Source of the DNA: Chara braunii
Taxonomy: Eukaryota > Streptophyta > Charophyceae > Charales > Characeae
Direction: 5' to 3'
Assembly: GCA_003427395.1 (NCBI GenBank)
Contig: BFEA01000990.1
Coordinates: 112,307 to 142,498, forward strand
DNA: 30,192 nt
A program made the position numbers and the translations under genes. Positions 21,437-30,192 of this stretch are shown here, one piece after another (the stretch's first letter is position 1; every line of letters begins with the position of its first letter). The notes below the pieces were generated by a model. It was not told where the DNA came from. It worked only from the letters and a program-made list of their open reading frames with translations, and did not search any database.

Positions 21437-22980
21437 CTATTGATCCATGCTTTGGAGAAGGGGCCACCCGCCGTAGTAGCAGAACTTAGAGAAGGACCAG
21501 TTACCACTCGAGAGCGCAGAGAAGAAAAGGACTCATTGGGAGCGATAGTATGATCAAAAGAGGAACTAATAACAATGGCGGTCGAGGGAGCCCGGAAAAC
21601 AGTGATGAGCTTAGTGGAATCTTGGGAAAGGAAAGAGTTGCAAAGGGTGGTAAACCAGATGCAGCGAGAAAAGGATGGGGGCAAGGAAGGAGAGGAGTTT
21701 TTCTATGTTCAATCATACGAAGGGTCTTTCAGGAGGTCGGGCTGTTATTGGTAGGGAACAAACAACCTACGGAAGTCAGTATTAAAGCAAGAGAAGAAGC
21801 CGAAAGGTACGTCCTAAGGGGCGGGCATTTGTTCCGAAGGGAGGAAGGTGCTATGCCCAGAAGGGTTGTGTGNGGAAGATCTAGNCAAGNAGACGTTATC
21901 TAGGCAATGCACGATGGGTTGGCTGGAGGTCATCGGTCGTCCAAAGGAACGCTTGCAAAGATGACGCCACTCTATTATTGGCCAGGCATGGCAGGCATGG
22001 TCGCCATATACTGCCAGACTTGCCTTATTTGCCAAGAACGAAGCTCGGTGCGGGTCTTCGAGCCGCTTAGACCAACGCGGGTGCTAGGGCCGGGGCATCT
22101 GGTCCACCTCGACCTTGCGGTCATGCCTGTATCAACGGATGGGTACAGATATATCTTGGATGCACGAGACAACCTGAGTGGGTTCGTGGAGGCAGTCACC
22201 ATCAAGAAAAAGACAGGGAGGAGCGTGGCGGACTGGATAGAAGACTTCTACTTGAGGCATCCGTTCGTCAGGAGGTTTATAGCAGACAATGGGACGGAGT
22301 TTGTGAACCAAGAAGTATTGGGGATGCTTAAGAGACTCTGCGTACCGATCAAACTCATCGAGCCGTATCACCCTGAGGCCAATGCATCTGTGCAAAGGGG
22401 GCACCGAACCTTGAAGAACACGATTGCAAAGCTCGCAGCGGACCATCTGGGGAACTAGCCTAGGCATCTTAAGCAGACTGTCTTTGCAGAGAATAGGACC
22501 CCTAAAAGGACAACAGGATGTATCCCGGTAGAGCATTGGTACGAAAGAGAGATCGACTTTCCTGTGGAAGCCTTGGTACCTACCTGGAATAGGTTAGATG
22601 AAGATCCGCAAATGACCACTGAACAGTTAATCGAGGCAAGATGTCAACAAATCCTCAAGAATGAGGAGGTCATGAAAGACATCGCCAACCGGGTACTAGA
22701 CAGCAGAATGAGGGATAAAACAAGGTGGGACCAGGTTAAGAATGTCAGAAAGGAGCCACTTCAAGTGGGAGAGATGGTATTGCTAAGGAACTCGGCACTA
22801 GAAAGTACTTGGTCGGGACAGCTGGGAAAGAGGTTCAAAGGCCCCTACCGGGTCGCCAAGCGGGTGGGACTTGACACCTTCGAACTGGAAGATTTGGATG
22901 GAACTGGATTGAAAGGACCCTTCCCGAAACAACGATTGGTCAGGTTTCTAAGCCGGGACCCAGAGGAACAATGGCTTTAG
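21437..22980 (+). pseudogene. pol: Integrase domain of pol, disrupted; catalytic Glu replaced by Gln
   Basis: The tether continues in the RNase H frame with a TGA at 21551, and the frame moves by one base near 21735. Then come the zinc-binding region (AMHDGLAGGHRSS ... CQTCLICQE), the catalytic core with Asp 1 in VHLDLAV (22111), Asp 2 in IADNGTEF (22285), and, 36 residues later, NASVQRGHRTLKN, where the catalytic Glu should stand; the codon is CAA (22393), giving Gln. The C-terminus has the GPY/F-type module (FKGPYRVAKRVG ... DTFELEDL ... PKQRLVRF) and ends at TAG (22978-22980). No chromodomain follows. Stops at 21901 and 22456 also disrupt it; the latter is Trp in relatives. Confidence 0.9.
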
Positions 22981-23379
22981 GAGGCCGAAGATAAGGAAAC
23001 TGAGGGGCCACAAGCTAAAGACTGACCACAACCTTGCCCACACTATGGTTCGTCTCTGACCATGTTCATGAGACTGTCATTTTTTTGGGGACTGACGCTT
23101 TGGCTTTGACTGAAAGGCAGCGTGACTTGGGGGGTTGCAATATCTGGCTTGTGTGACAACGGGAAGGGATGTCTGGGGCATTGTACCATAGTTTTTGATG
23201 GAAAAACAATGGGGTCATCACGAACGACGCATTCACATGCATAATAGGGGCATGCTGTGAAGGATATTGGGAACATTCTGAGAAAAAGGGGGGGGACTAC
23301 CTACCAGACTGAGGGAATGGGTGCATGCGGGGCTTTGCGGGTGTTGTTTTGTTATACAGGGTCTAAAGAAAAAGAGAAG
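22981..23379 (+). other. Spacer after pol; no gene seen
   Basis: About 400 bp without a supported feature on either strand. Confidence 0.5.
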
Positions 23380-24197
23380 ATGGAGTTCGGTGACGAAAAT
23401 GACAGCGGGGCAATCAACAGGCCTACCGGAGGGGAGGGAGCAGGACCAAGCCAAGGGAGGAGAGCGGCAAAGAGAAAGTTGTATATAGGACTCATGGGTG
23501 GCCCAGTGGTAGGCAGGGGCGGAAGGAAATGCTTGTGTAGGAAGAGGGAGGCAATACAGAGATGGGAAACAAGGTTCAGGTCTCTGACGAGGAAGGAGTC
23601 AACAGGGGCAAGCGACGTGAGACTTGGCATGGGGGAAGTGAGGGGGGACAAGACATGCGCGACAAATATGAGGAGGCTGAGGAAAGAAGAGAGAGCCCGC
23701 TTGAAGGACGAAGCAGCCACGACAGTTTCGAGGGGTATGGGACGGGGACAGAGATTCCTTTTACCTACGATCCAAAGAACCTTGCAGGTGAATATAGCCC
23801 CATACAGACAGAAGACGAGGAGGACGAGGAGGAGGATGTGCGAGAAGTCATAAAAATCAGCAGCGGGGATGAGAGGGACAAGATCTCGAGGCCTAGGGAA
23901 GAAGTGCGGTCTCCGATGCACCAGCCGGGCGACGGGGCTTTACGATGGGAGGACGAGTTTGGGCCAACGCCCAGTCATTGGTTTCAGCAATAGACCAATG
24001 TGATTAGGCACAAATGGATTATCAAGACTCGGGAACTCGCAAGGGCAGGGGTGGAAGCCACACCACTGAATTTTTTCAAGAAGGTAGAGTTACGGAAAAT
24101 TGTAAGGATGAAAAGAGAAATCGAGGCCTACGGCCTGGGGGTTAGGAAGCCTGCCGAGGAACAAGGTGGACAAGGAACTGGGCAGGCAACAATATAA
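23380..24197 (+). pseudogene. Post-pol accessory ORF (unknown function), frameshifted
   Basis: ATG at 23380 opens a frame (MEFGDENDSGAINRP, then a basic stretch RRAAKRKLYIG and GGRKCLCRKREAIQRW). Near 23560 the gene-like reading passes to another frame, which gives a charged region, FTYDPKNLAGEYSPIQ, a long acidic run (TEDEEDEEEDVREV) followed directly by IKISSGDERDKIS, then DEFGPTPSHWFQQ, a TAG at 23991, and in the same frame RHKWIIKTRELARAGV and a basic end to TAA 24195. The VIKIS core within acidic residues resembles a SUMO-interacting motif, which is only an inference. The mixed basic/acidic, mostly disordered character would fit a nuclear or chromatin-associated accessory protein. I recognise no family. 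Confidence 0.5.
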
Positions 24198-24560
24198 ACT
24201 AGGTGTTGACTTAGCATTGAAAAGGATCGCTGCTTTTCTGTCTGTGGAGACATGAGAATGACGAAAACATGTACCGTATGGGCAAGCTTGCTAAGGATGA
24301 AGTGAAAGGAGGGTCAGCTAAGGCTGTGTCACGATAAGATAGAAGATAGTTTTGAGGCTACTTTTTGGATGAGCTACCTTAGGTACATAAGACAAAGACA
24401 TGGGATTTAGGAAGAGACTAATTGGGAGAGGGAGTATTGTGAATTCAGGACGGAATAAGGATTATGCTTTTGAGAGGGGAAAACCTTGAGTACGGATTGA
24501 CGAGCGAACCACGACATTGAATGATTGGTCGAGTACGAGAGAGGTTAGGGAACCTGTGGA

Positions 24561-24720
24561 AAGGAATGCCCCTAACAAGGCTGTTCGACTTGAAAATGGA
24601 AAAGAATGGCCCTAACCAGGCTGTTCGACTTGAGAATGGAAAGGAATGACCCTAACCAGGCTGTTCGACTTGAGAATGGAAAAGAACAACCCTAACCAGG
24701 TTGTTCGGGAATGACCCCTG
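24561..24720 (+). repeat. 40-bp tandem repeat, four copies
   Basis: The marker CTGTTCGACT falls at 24581, 24621 and 24661, with TTGTTCGGGA at 24701, an exact 40-bp period. Units contain CCCTAACCAGG. Confidence 0.85.
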
Positions 24721-24810
24721 ACAAGGGTCATTCGTTTTGAAATAGGCACTGGGGTCTCCTGCATATTTGATTGAGAAAGGTCGATTGAGAATGTGCTGGA
24801 ATGAGCAATA

Positions 24811-25020
24811 AGAGATGGAAAAGGCCGATGAGTCGGTCATTGAAATAGCCAAAGGATGGATGAGAGAAATGGAAAAGGCCGGTGGGTCGGTCATTGAAAT
24901 AGCCAATGGATGAATGGAAGAGATGGAAAGGGCCGGTGGGTCGTTCATTGAAATAGTCAATGGGATGAATGGAAGAGATGGAAAAGGTCGGTGGGTCGGC
25001 CGCTGAAATAGCTATGGGGG
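24811..25020 (+). repeat. 54-bp tandem repeat, four copies
   Basis: GGTCATTGAAATAGCC and variants recur at 24835, 24889, 24943 and 24998. Because 54 is divisible by three, the minus strand shows an 18-residue repeat; I see no reason to call it a gene. Confidence 0.85.
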
Positions 25021-26290
25021 CGGAAGAAAGGTATGAATGAGAAGGACAGGATAAAGAAGGCGGAGCCTTAAAACCGAGAAGGGCAGGGACCGTTGGGACG
25101 GTCACAGAGATTGGGTGCTGAGGAATGAGAGAATTTAGGAGTGAATGGGCGGAAGGGACAGTCTTGAGAAATGACTATTGAGAAAATGACCGTCAGACCG
25201 GCCATGTGGGTGGCCTTGTTGATGAGAGGCTGTCGAACCAACCATGATAATCAGCCTTGGAGTAGCATGGGATTGAGTGTTTTGAAGATTAAATATTGCA
25301 TTGCATAGCCAGGGGACCCTAGGCAACTTGATGTGAGGTCGTCGGGCTGACCATGGAAATAGCAAGAGATTGAGCTTTCTTTTTTTCTAGTCTCAGGTCT
25401 CAACATAAAGGGGATAGCAATGCCTGCATCGCGACCCCAAGACCTCTACCCGTTAAGGGAAAAGTCTCAGCGCGACCTGCTCCTCATAAGAAGGAATAAG
25501 GGTTGAAGGACCAAAGCACCTCTCTCTTTGATTGATGCTGGCCTTCCGGAACCAACCCCGACAACGAGCTCTAGTCGGGGAGTTCAAACTGCGCCTCATG
25601 TTGAAACCTAAACGTGAAGGGCGTGGTGCCAAATGGGCGAGAGAGCCATTCTTTTTCCTAAGTCTTATTTTTTCTCCCCAGCCACACGCCATGCCGTAGA
25701 GGGGCGGCACGACCTTTTGGAATGGACCACGACCGCTCGCGTTAAGTTGAGCAGCACTTTCCAAAAGGAGGAATCGGGCGTGGTACCGGATGGAAGCCAC
25801 AACCACCACAGGGCGAGTAACATCGCTCTGCCGGATCATTACAACCGTTCTGGGACTAACCGCGAGGTCTTCGTAACTGCACTCGTAGACTAATAGAGAG
25901 CCCCAACTCTCTTGAAAGGAAGAGGCCGGATCCAAGAAAACACCGCTCGAGAGGAACAATTCGCGAGAAAGCACTTACGGCAAGATGGGGTCCTGGGAGG
26001 CTTGGAGTGGACCTACCTTCCAGATGTGGGGTGGTACCTCAGTAATGACGCCGGTCTCGTAAGCAACAAAAAGTCGGACTTGAGTAGGGGATGAGGTGAG
26101 TTATCAGCAGGGGGAGGACTGATCACCCTTCCTTTGTGGGGCGGATGGGCCGGCATCCGTCTACTCAGCTGGTGGGCCAAGGTCTGCGTACCTCCGAGAG
26201 GGAACTAGTCGTGCGATGGGGACATAACATTTTGAGTGGGGGGAAGGTGTGCCATCTACCGAAGAAAAATCGTGCAAAAGAGAAGCATAC
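25021..26290 (+). other. Region without an assignable gene
   Basis: Open stretches exist on both strands (86 codons at 25633-25893 on +, 173 codons at 25453-25974 on -), but neither has a recognised motif. On the + strand at about 25990-26050 a frame reads LEWTYLPDVGWYLS, faintly like the LPEIGWHSLG motif of pre-gag unit D. This is too short to assign. Confidence 0.4.
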
Positions 26291-26294
26291 CATG

Positions 26295-26690
26295 AGCGTA
26301 AGAATGAATGAGTAATTGACTTTGCGCAAGCTTGAGAAAAGGCTGGCAAGATGTCCAGAAGAAAAGAATGGATGAGTAATTGACTTTGCGCAGGCTTGAG
26401 AAAAGGCTTGGCAAGATGTCCAGAAGAAAAGAATGAATGAGTAATTGACTTTGCGCAGGCTTGAGAAAAGGCCTGGCAAGATGTCCAGAAGTGAAACGGA
26501 TGAATAATTGACGTTGCATGAGCATGAGAGAAGGCCTGACAGGATGTTCAGAAAAGAAAAATATGTAAAATTGGTTTTGCGTAGACCTAAGGAAAAGTCT
26601 GGCAAGATGCGCAGAAAAGAGATACAGGTATAATGAATTTTGCATGAGTATGAGAGAGGCCTGGCAAGAGGCCAGAAGAAAGATGTGAAT
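26295..26690 (+). repeat. Approximately 63-bp tandem repeat, about six copies
   Basis: Units with TAATTGACTTTGCGCAGGC and GGCAAGATGTCCAGAAG start at 26313, 26377, 26442, 26505, 26567 and 26630; the last ones are diverged. The long minus-strand open frames here follow from the repeat. Confidence 0.85.
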
Positions 26691-26821
26691 AAGAAGACAG
26701 AGTAACACGCATTTTTAAGCCTGGATACGAGAAAGGACGAATGAGGATGACATACATAAGCTGGGCAAAATGACATGGGAAAAATACAGGGGAACTGGCT
26801 AAGCATGAGACTGAGGAAAGA

Positions 26822-27364
26822 ATGACGGGAGAATATGGATTGCACGGGCCGAAAAGTAAATTATTTTTTATGATTCTAAGAGTAATGAATGAGGCGAGAC
26901 CAAAATGGTTTCTGCTCGAGAATGTTTTCTCAATGAAATGGGAAGATAGATTTGAGATTACGAAGCACTTAAGGGGAGTTGTGTCGGGGCTCACTGATTC
27001 GAAGTGGGTATCACCACAGCAAAGACGGAGGTTGTACTGGACGAACATCTCCCTTTCAGAGCAAAGGCCTGACATTGAGTCACATCCGAAAACTTGCCTA
27101 AAATTTGTTATCAACAAAGTCAAGGTATAAAATGAGAAAACCAATTGTGTTATGACAACAAATAGGCATCCTAGGAATAAAACCAACATACCAGTAGTTA
27201 AGTACATAAAGCAAGGAGAGCCCCGTCTGCTTCATGTTACTGGAGTTGAAAGAATTATGGGTTGCTCTGCTGGTATACAGAATCTACTAAAGAGGAAGTT
27301 TGCATCTCAATTGAGGGAAAAATAAAAAGGCAGAGCTATGACGGAAATGAGCAACCTGGTCTAA
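26822..27364 (+). pseudogene. C-terminal half of a cytosine-5 DNA methyltransferase
   Basis: The frame from 26822 reads GEYGLHGPKSKLFFMIL, then WFLLENVFSM with the motif VI ENV (residues 33-35), then WVSPQQRRRLYWTN with motif VIII Q-x-R-x-R (residues 66-70). After TAA 27128 the same frame goes on with NIPVVKYIKQGEPRLLHVTGVERIMGC split over the motif IX region (R-L-x-x-V-x-x-x-E-R-x-x-G), then after TAA 27323 GRAMTEMSNLV, a possible motif X, to TAA 27362. These enzymes methylate carbon 5 of cytosine in DNA. Motif I and the catalytic PC motif IV are absent upstream in all frames, so this is a 5'-truncated fragment. The local sequence is more AT-rich than gag-pol. It lies between the post-pol arrays and the 3' LTR, in element orientation. 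Confidence 0.78.
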
Positions 27365-27550
27365 GTTGTAGAACCTTCGACTCCCCCATACCCTCCTCCA
27401 CCCCAAGGGGCGGAAGCTAAGGAATGGGAAAAGAACGAAACGGACCCTGGCAAACTAACCATCCATAACATCTCATCCCCCTCTCTCATTTATTTCCTCC
27501 AAAACTCGCTCACAAGAGATTGGTGCGCGATGAGGACATCGCGAATGAGT

Positions 27551-27558
27551 GAGGGGAA
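27551..27558 (+). promoter_or_regulatory. Candidate polypurine tract for plus-strand priming
   Basis: GAGGGGAA lies two bases before the TGTCGGG start of the 3' LTR, within a longer purine-rich stretch. Position and composition fit a polypurine tract; it is short. Confidence 0.5.
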
Positions 27559-28123
27559 TGTGTCGGGACTGGTGGGTCCCGAATAACTTCCCATCACTCG
27601 AGAGATTGAATACGGACAATTTGTGCACAACAGTGAAATCTGGAGAAAGGAAGCAGGAGAGAGAAAAGACAAAGGATTAGGCCGCAAAAGGGAGTGATGT
27701 CCTAAGGAGAGAACCACAGGAGGAAAGAACTAGTGACGGCAAGCAAGCGAGCGCCAGAACGGGGGCACATAGAACATAGCAGAAGGTTGGGAGGGTCATC
27801 GGAATGCAATAAGACTAAGGCCAAAGGGCCCTTTGAACTAGCAATGGCAGAGCGACAACAATAAGGGAATGAGGAAGTCGAGGGATGGGCGGCCAAAAAC
27901 CGTGGGAAGCCAGGAAATGACGGGCCAACGTGGGGGCCACCTACGGTAGCCTTGGAGCGGAAGCCCACGACCAAAGAGATCGGCACGCACAAGGCGCGGG
28001 GAAAGACTAAGGAGAGGGGTCGCTATGGGGCGACAAGACGCCCAAGGGGCATGGGACACCTCGGGGAAAGACACCCGAGGCCACGTGGGACTAAGTAAAA
28101 ATAATGGCATCCCAGGCGAAATG

Positions 28124-28201
28124 TGTCGGGGACCACCGGCGGGACTAAGTGTCGGGGACCACCGGCGGAACTAAGTGTCGGGAACCACCGACGCGACAAG
28201 T
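28124..28201 (+). repeat. 26-bp subterminal tandem repeat in 3' LTR, three copies
   Basis: TGTCGGG starts at 28124, 28150 and 28176. The 5' LTR has four copies, so one unit was gained or lost. Confidence 0.85.
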
Positions 28202-28560
28202 GGCGGGGACATGTGAAAGTCCCAAGAAGAAACGACGGCACCACATGAGGAAAAAATAATAAATGCAAGGTGCACCGTCAAGATCGACATCTTGACGGCC
28301 AAAAATATTAGCACCACTAGTGCAAGCACTAGTGATGACAAACGGGAAGGCCAAAAGGAAAAGGAAAAGTAAAGAAACCTGAAGTGGGAGGCATGGGAGC
28401 AATCCGAAAAATCTCGTACCAGCCTCCCTCAAGAAAATAGAGTCAAATAAGACCCGATGTGAAAAATAGCCCTCCGGGAGAAAATCGGAGTAGGAGGGAC
28501 CATTGTGGGAGAAATGTAGGAGTAAAAGGAGGCTCCCATGGGCACGGGAAGGTCATTATT

Positions 28561-28584
28561 GCAGTCCGAGAAATAACGGACTGC
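28561..28584. repeat. GCAGTCCG...CGGACTGC hairpin in 3' LTR
   Basis: Exact counterpart of 2031-2054, with both arms preserved. Confidence 0.7.
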
Positions 28585-28761
28585 ACCATGGGCATAGAGA
28601 GGGTCAAAACTAAGAGGAAGAGGCTAGAAAAGGGCCTTAACGACCACTTGACACTTGGCATGCTAGAAAAAAGAGAGAAAAGAAAAGAAAATGTGGAAGA
28701 ATAAGATAAAAAGAGTGAGAGAGAGTGAGTGAGTTGGCCGTCAGTAGGGACTCCCATAGGT

Positions 28762-28784
28762 AGGGACTGACAGGTCCCTACTGT
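28762..28784. repeat. Inverted repeat TAGGGAC / GTCCCTA
   Basis: A perfect 7-bp stem with a 6-base loop. The 5' LTR has lost the right arm (near 2245), while a diverged relative with longer arms (GGGACCTGC / GCAGGTCCC) is at about 4039-4070. Confidence 0.5.
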
Positions 28785-28908
28785 CCAAGAAAGGAGGAGA
28801 AAAGAAAAGAAAAGAAAAGAGAAAAAGGCCTTAACGGTAAAAAACGGTCACTTGGGGAGATTCATCCGTGACCAGATTCATTCTCGAATATGGCGGTTAC
28901 AAAGGACT

Positions 28909-28951
28909 TTGATTTTCTTTGATTTTTGCAGAGAAAATCAAAGAAAATCAA
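28909..28951. repeat. 18-bp perfect stem hairpin in 3' LTR
   Basis: TTGATTTTCTTTGATTTT (28909-28926) pairs perfectly with 28934-28951 across the loop TGCAGAG. Confidence 0.8.
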
Positions 28952-28984
28952 GGCCTCTTGTAACCGGAATAAAACAGAATACAT

Positions 28985-30110
28985 GTATGTTGTGATGTTT
29001 CGGATATTACTTAGATGATCTCTCCTTTGTGTGCATGAGTTTTCCACTAAATCTAGCTTCTCATTGAAAAGATCATGCTTGATGTGATGATCCAGATCTT
29101 ACTTAGTTGATCTCTTCTCTATGTGCATGTGCTTTCCACTAAGTCTAACTTCTCATTGTCATGTTCATGTGTGTTGTGATGTTCCGGATCTTACTTAGTT
29201 GATCTTTTCTCTATGTGCATGTGGTTTCCACTAGTTCTAACTTCTCATTGTCATGTTCATGTGTGTTGTGATGTTTCGGATCTTACTTAGTTGATCTCTC
29301 CTCTATGTGCATGTGCTTTTCACTACATCTAGCTTCTCATTGTCAAGATCATGCTTGATGTGATGATCCGTATCCTACTTAGTTGATCTCTTCTCTATGA
29401 GCATGTGCTTTCCACTAAGTCTACCTTCTCATTGTCATGTTCATGTGTGTTGTGATGTTTCGGTTCCTACTTGGTTGATCTCTCGTCTATGTGCATGTGC
29501 TTTCTACTAGATCTAGCTTCTTATTGTCATGTTCATGTGTGTTGTGGTGTTCCGGTTCTTGCTTAGTTGATCTCTCCTCTATGTGCATGTACTTTCCACT
29601 AGTTCTAGCTTCTCATTGTCATGTTCATGTACGTTGTGATGTTCTGGTTCTTACTTAGTTGATCTCTCCCCTGTGTGCATATTCTTTGTATTAGTTTTAA
29701 CTTCTCATTGTCAAAGTTCATGTAGGTTGTGATGTTCCGGTTCCTACTTAGTTGATCTCTCCTTTATATGCATGTGCGTTCCACTAGTTCTAGCTTATCA
29801 TTGTCATGTTCATGTATGTTGTGATGTTCCGGTTCTTACTTAGTTGATCTCTCCCCTTTGAGCATATGCTTTCCACTAGGTCTAGCTTCTCATTATCAAA
29901 GTTCATGTATGTTGTGATGTTCCGGTTCCTACTTGGTTGATCTCTTATCTATGTGCATATGTTTTTCACTAATTGTCAAGTTCATTTGTGTTGTGATGTT
30001 CCGATTGCTACTTAGTTGATCTTTCCTCCATGTGCATGTGTTTTTCGCTAGTCCTAGTTTCTCATTGGGAAGTTCATGTGTGTTATAGTATTTGGTTCAT
30101 ACTTAGTTGA
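28985..30110 (+). repeat. 92-bp tandem repeat array, about 12 copies
   Basis: Units contain TGTGTTGTGATGTTCCGG, TTACTTAGTTGATCTCTCC, TGTGCATGTGCTTTCCACTAG and TTCTCATTGTCATG. The marker at GGATC falls at 29094, 29185, 29278 and 29370, a 91-93 bp period. The core is that of the 80-bp array at 6540-9225; the extra bases lie in the TGTGTTGTGATG part. Confidence 0.88.
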
Positions 30111-30192
30111 TCTCTTACTAAGAGATGAGTAGCCTACTACGGGTGATGACTTGATTAGGATTAGAAATCTCTTCTCTCTCTCCTTTTCCCTC

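Larger units (their letters stand above)
1006..30192 (+). mobile_element. Giant Ty3/gypsy-type LTR retrotransposon, degenerate, right end beyond window
   Basis: Two direct repeats that start with the same TGTCGGGACTGG sequence (1006 and 27561) enclose an internal region of about 18 kb. That region has gag, protease, reverse transcriptase, RNase H and integrase in this order on the + strand, which is the Ty3/gypsy (Metaviridae) order. The element is at least 29.2 kb, several times larger than a typical 5-10 kb gypsy element. The extra length comes from LTRs of about 8.5 kb, a 2.8 kb leader, four related ORFs before gag, and about 4.5 kb between pol and the 3' LTR that includes an accessory ORF and a DNA methyltransferase fragment. 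Many in-frame stops, several frameshifts and a lost integrase catalytic residue mean that this copy cannot move on its own. The assignment to Ty3/gypsy is secure; the exact outer boundary on the right is not visible. Confidence 0.9.
27561..30192 (+). repeat. 3' long terminal repeat, incomplete at window edge
   Basis: 27561 to about 28985 matches 1006 to about 2425. At ATACATG the match jumps directly into a satellite array, so the part equivalent to 2430 to about 6540 is missing. The array runs to about 30110, then TACGGG, TTGATTAG and a CT-rich tract match 9331 onwards, so roughly 150-200 bp should remain beyond the window. Confidence 0.82.

Noticed and set aside
16741-22536. Many minus-strand frames opposite gag-pol
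   Set aside because: They are antisense shadows of the coding frames on the + strand.
24652-25105. Minus-strand frames with an 18-residue repeat
   Set aside because: The 54-bp period keeps the frame open; there is no sign of a protein.
26165-27207. Long minus-strand frames of 150-226 codons
   Set aside because: They follow from the 63-bp array and from the complement of the methyltransferase fragment; the peptides are Phe/Leu/Ser-rich with no motif.
1-30192. CRISPR array, tRNA or rRNA genes
   Set aside because: The tandem arrays have no unique spacers between repeats, and no tRNA or rRNA signature was seen.

Overview
The window is almost entirely one giant, decayed Ty3/gypsy-type LTR retrotransposon on the + strand. 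It starts at 1006 and runs off the right edge, so it is at least 29 kb long. The evidence is a gag-pol series in Ty3 order (Gag with CCHC knuckle, aspartic protease, reverse transcriptase, RNase H, integrase) at 16473-22980, placed between two long direct repeats that begin with the same TGTCGGGACTGG terminus at 1006 and 27561. The host is a eukaryote with a large, repeat-rich genome. A plant or streptophyte alga is my best guess from the element type, size and the methyltransferase passenger, but nothing in the window proves the species. Isolated n bases and a 126-base gap (11908-12033) show a draft assembly.

Layout: 1-1005 is flanking DNA with a decayed, tandemly repeated Gln/Pro-rich coding sequence on the minus strand, into which the element appears to have inserted. 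1006 to about 9564 is an exceptionally long 5' LTR. It contains a gene-free head rich in hairpins, 26-bp subterminal repeats, an internal duplication, an exon-like open fragment (3422-3856), a 62-T homopolymer in a pyrimidine tract, a 91-bp tandem array and an approximately 80-bp tandem array. About 9565-12337 is a long leader without a recognisable gene. 12338-16023 holds four tandem, mutually related open frames (A-D, about 225-280 residues each) of unknown function, upstream of gag. 16473-22980 is gag-pol, interrupted by many stops and about four frameshifts. 23380-24197 is a post-pol ORF of unknown function. 24561-26690 carries three short tandem arrays. 26822-27364 is the C-terminal half of a cytosine-5 DNA methyltransferase. 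A short purine tract (27551-27558) precedes the 3' LTR (27561 to the window end), which lacks about 4 kb relative to the 5' LTR and carries a 92-bp version of the satellite array.

How the parts relate: gag-pol supplies capsid, maturation, reverse transcription and integration. The four pre-gag frames and the post-pol frame are accessory genes whose role I cannot assign. The methyltransferase piece recalls the published finding of DNA methyltransferases captured by retrotransposons, but here the catalytic PC-motif half is missing. This copy is dead: besides the stops and shifts, the integrase catalytic Glu is replaced by Gln. The first 480 bp of the two LTRs differ at about 31 positions by eye (about 93% identity), so the insertion is not recent.
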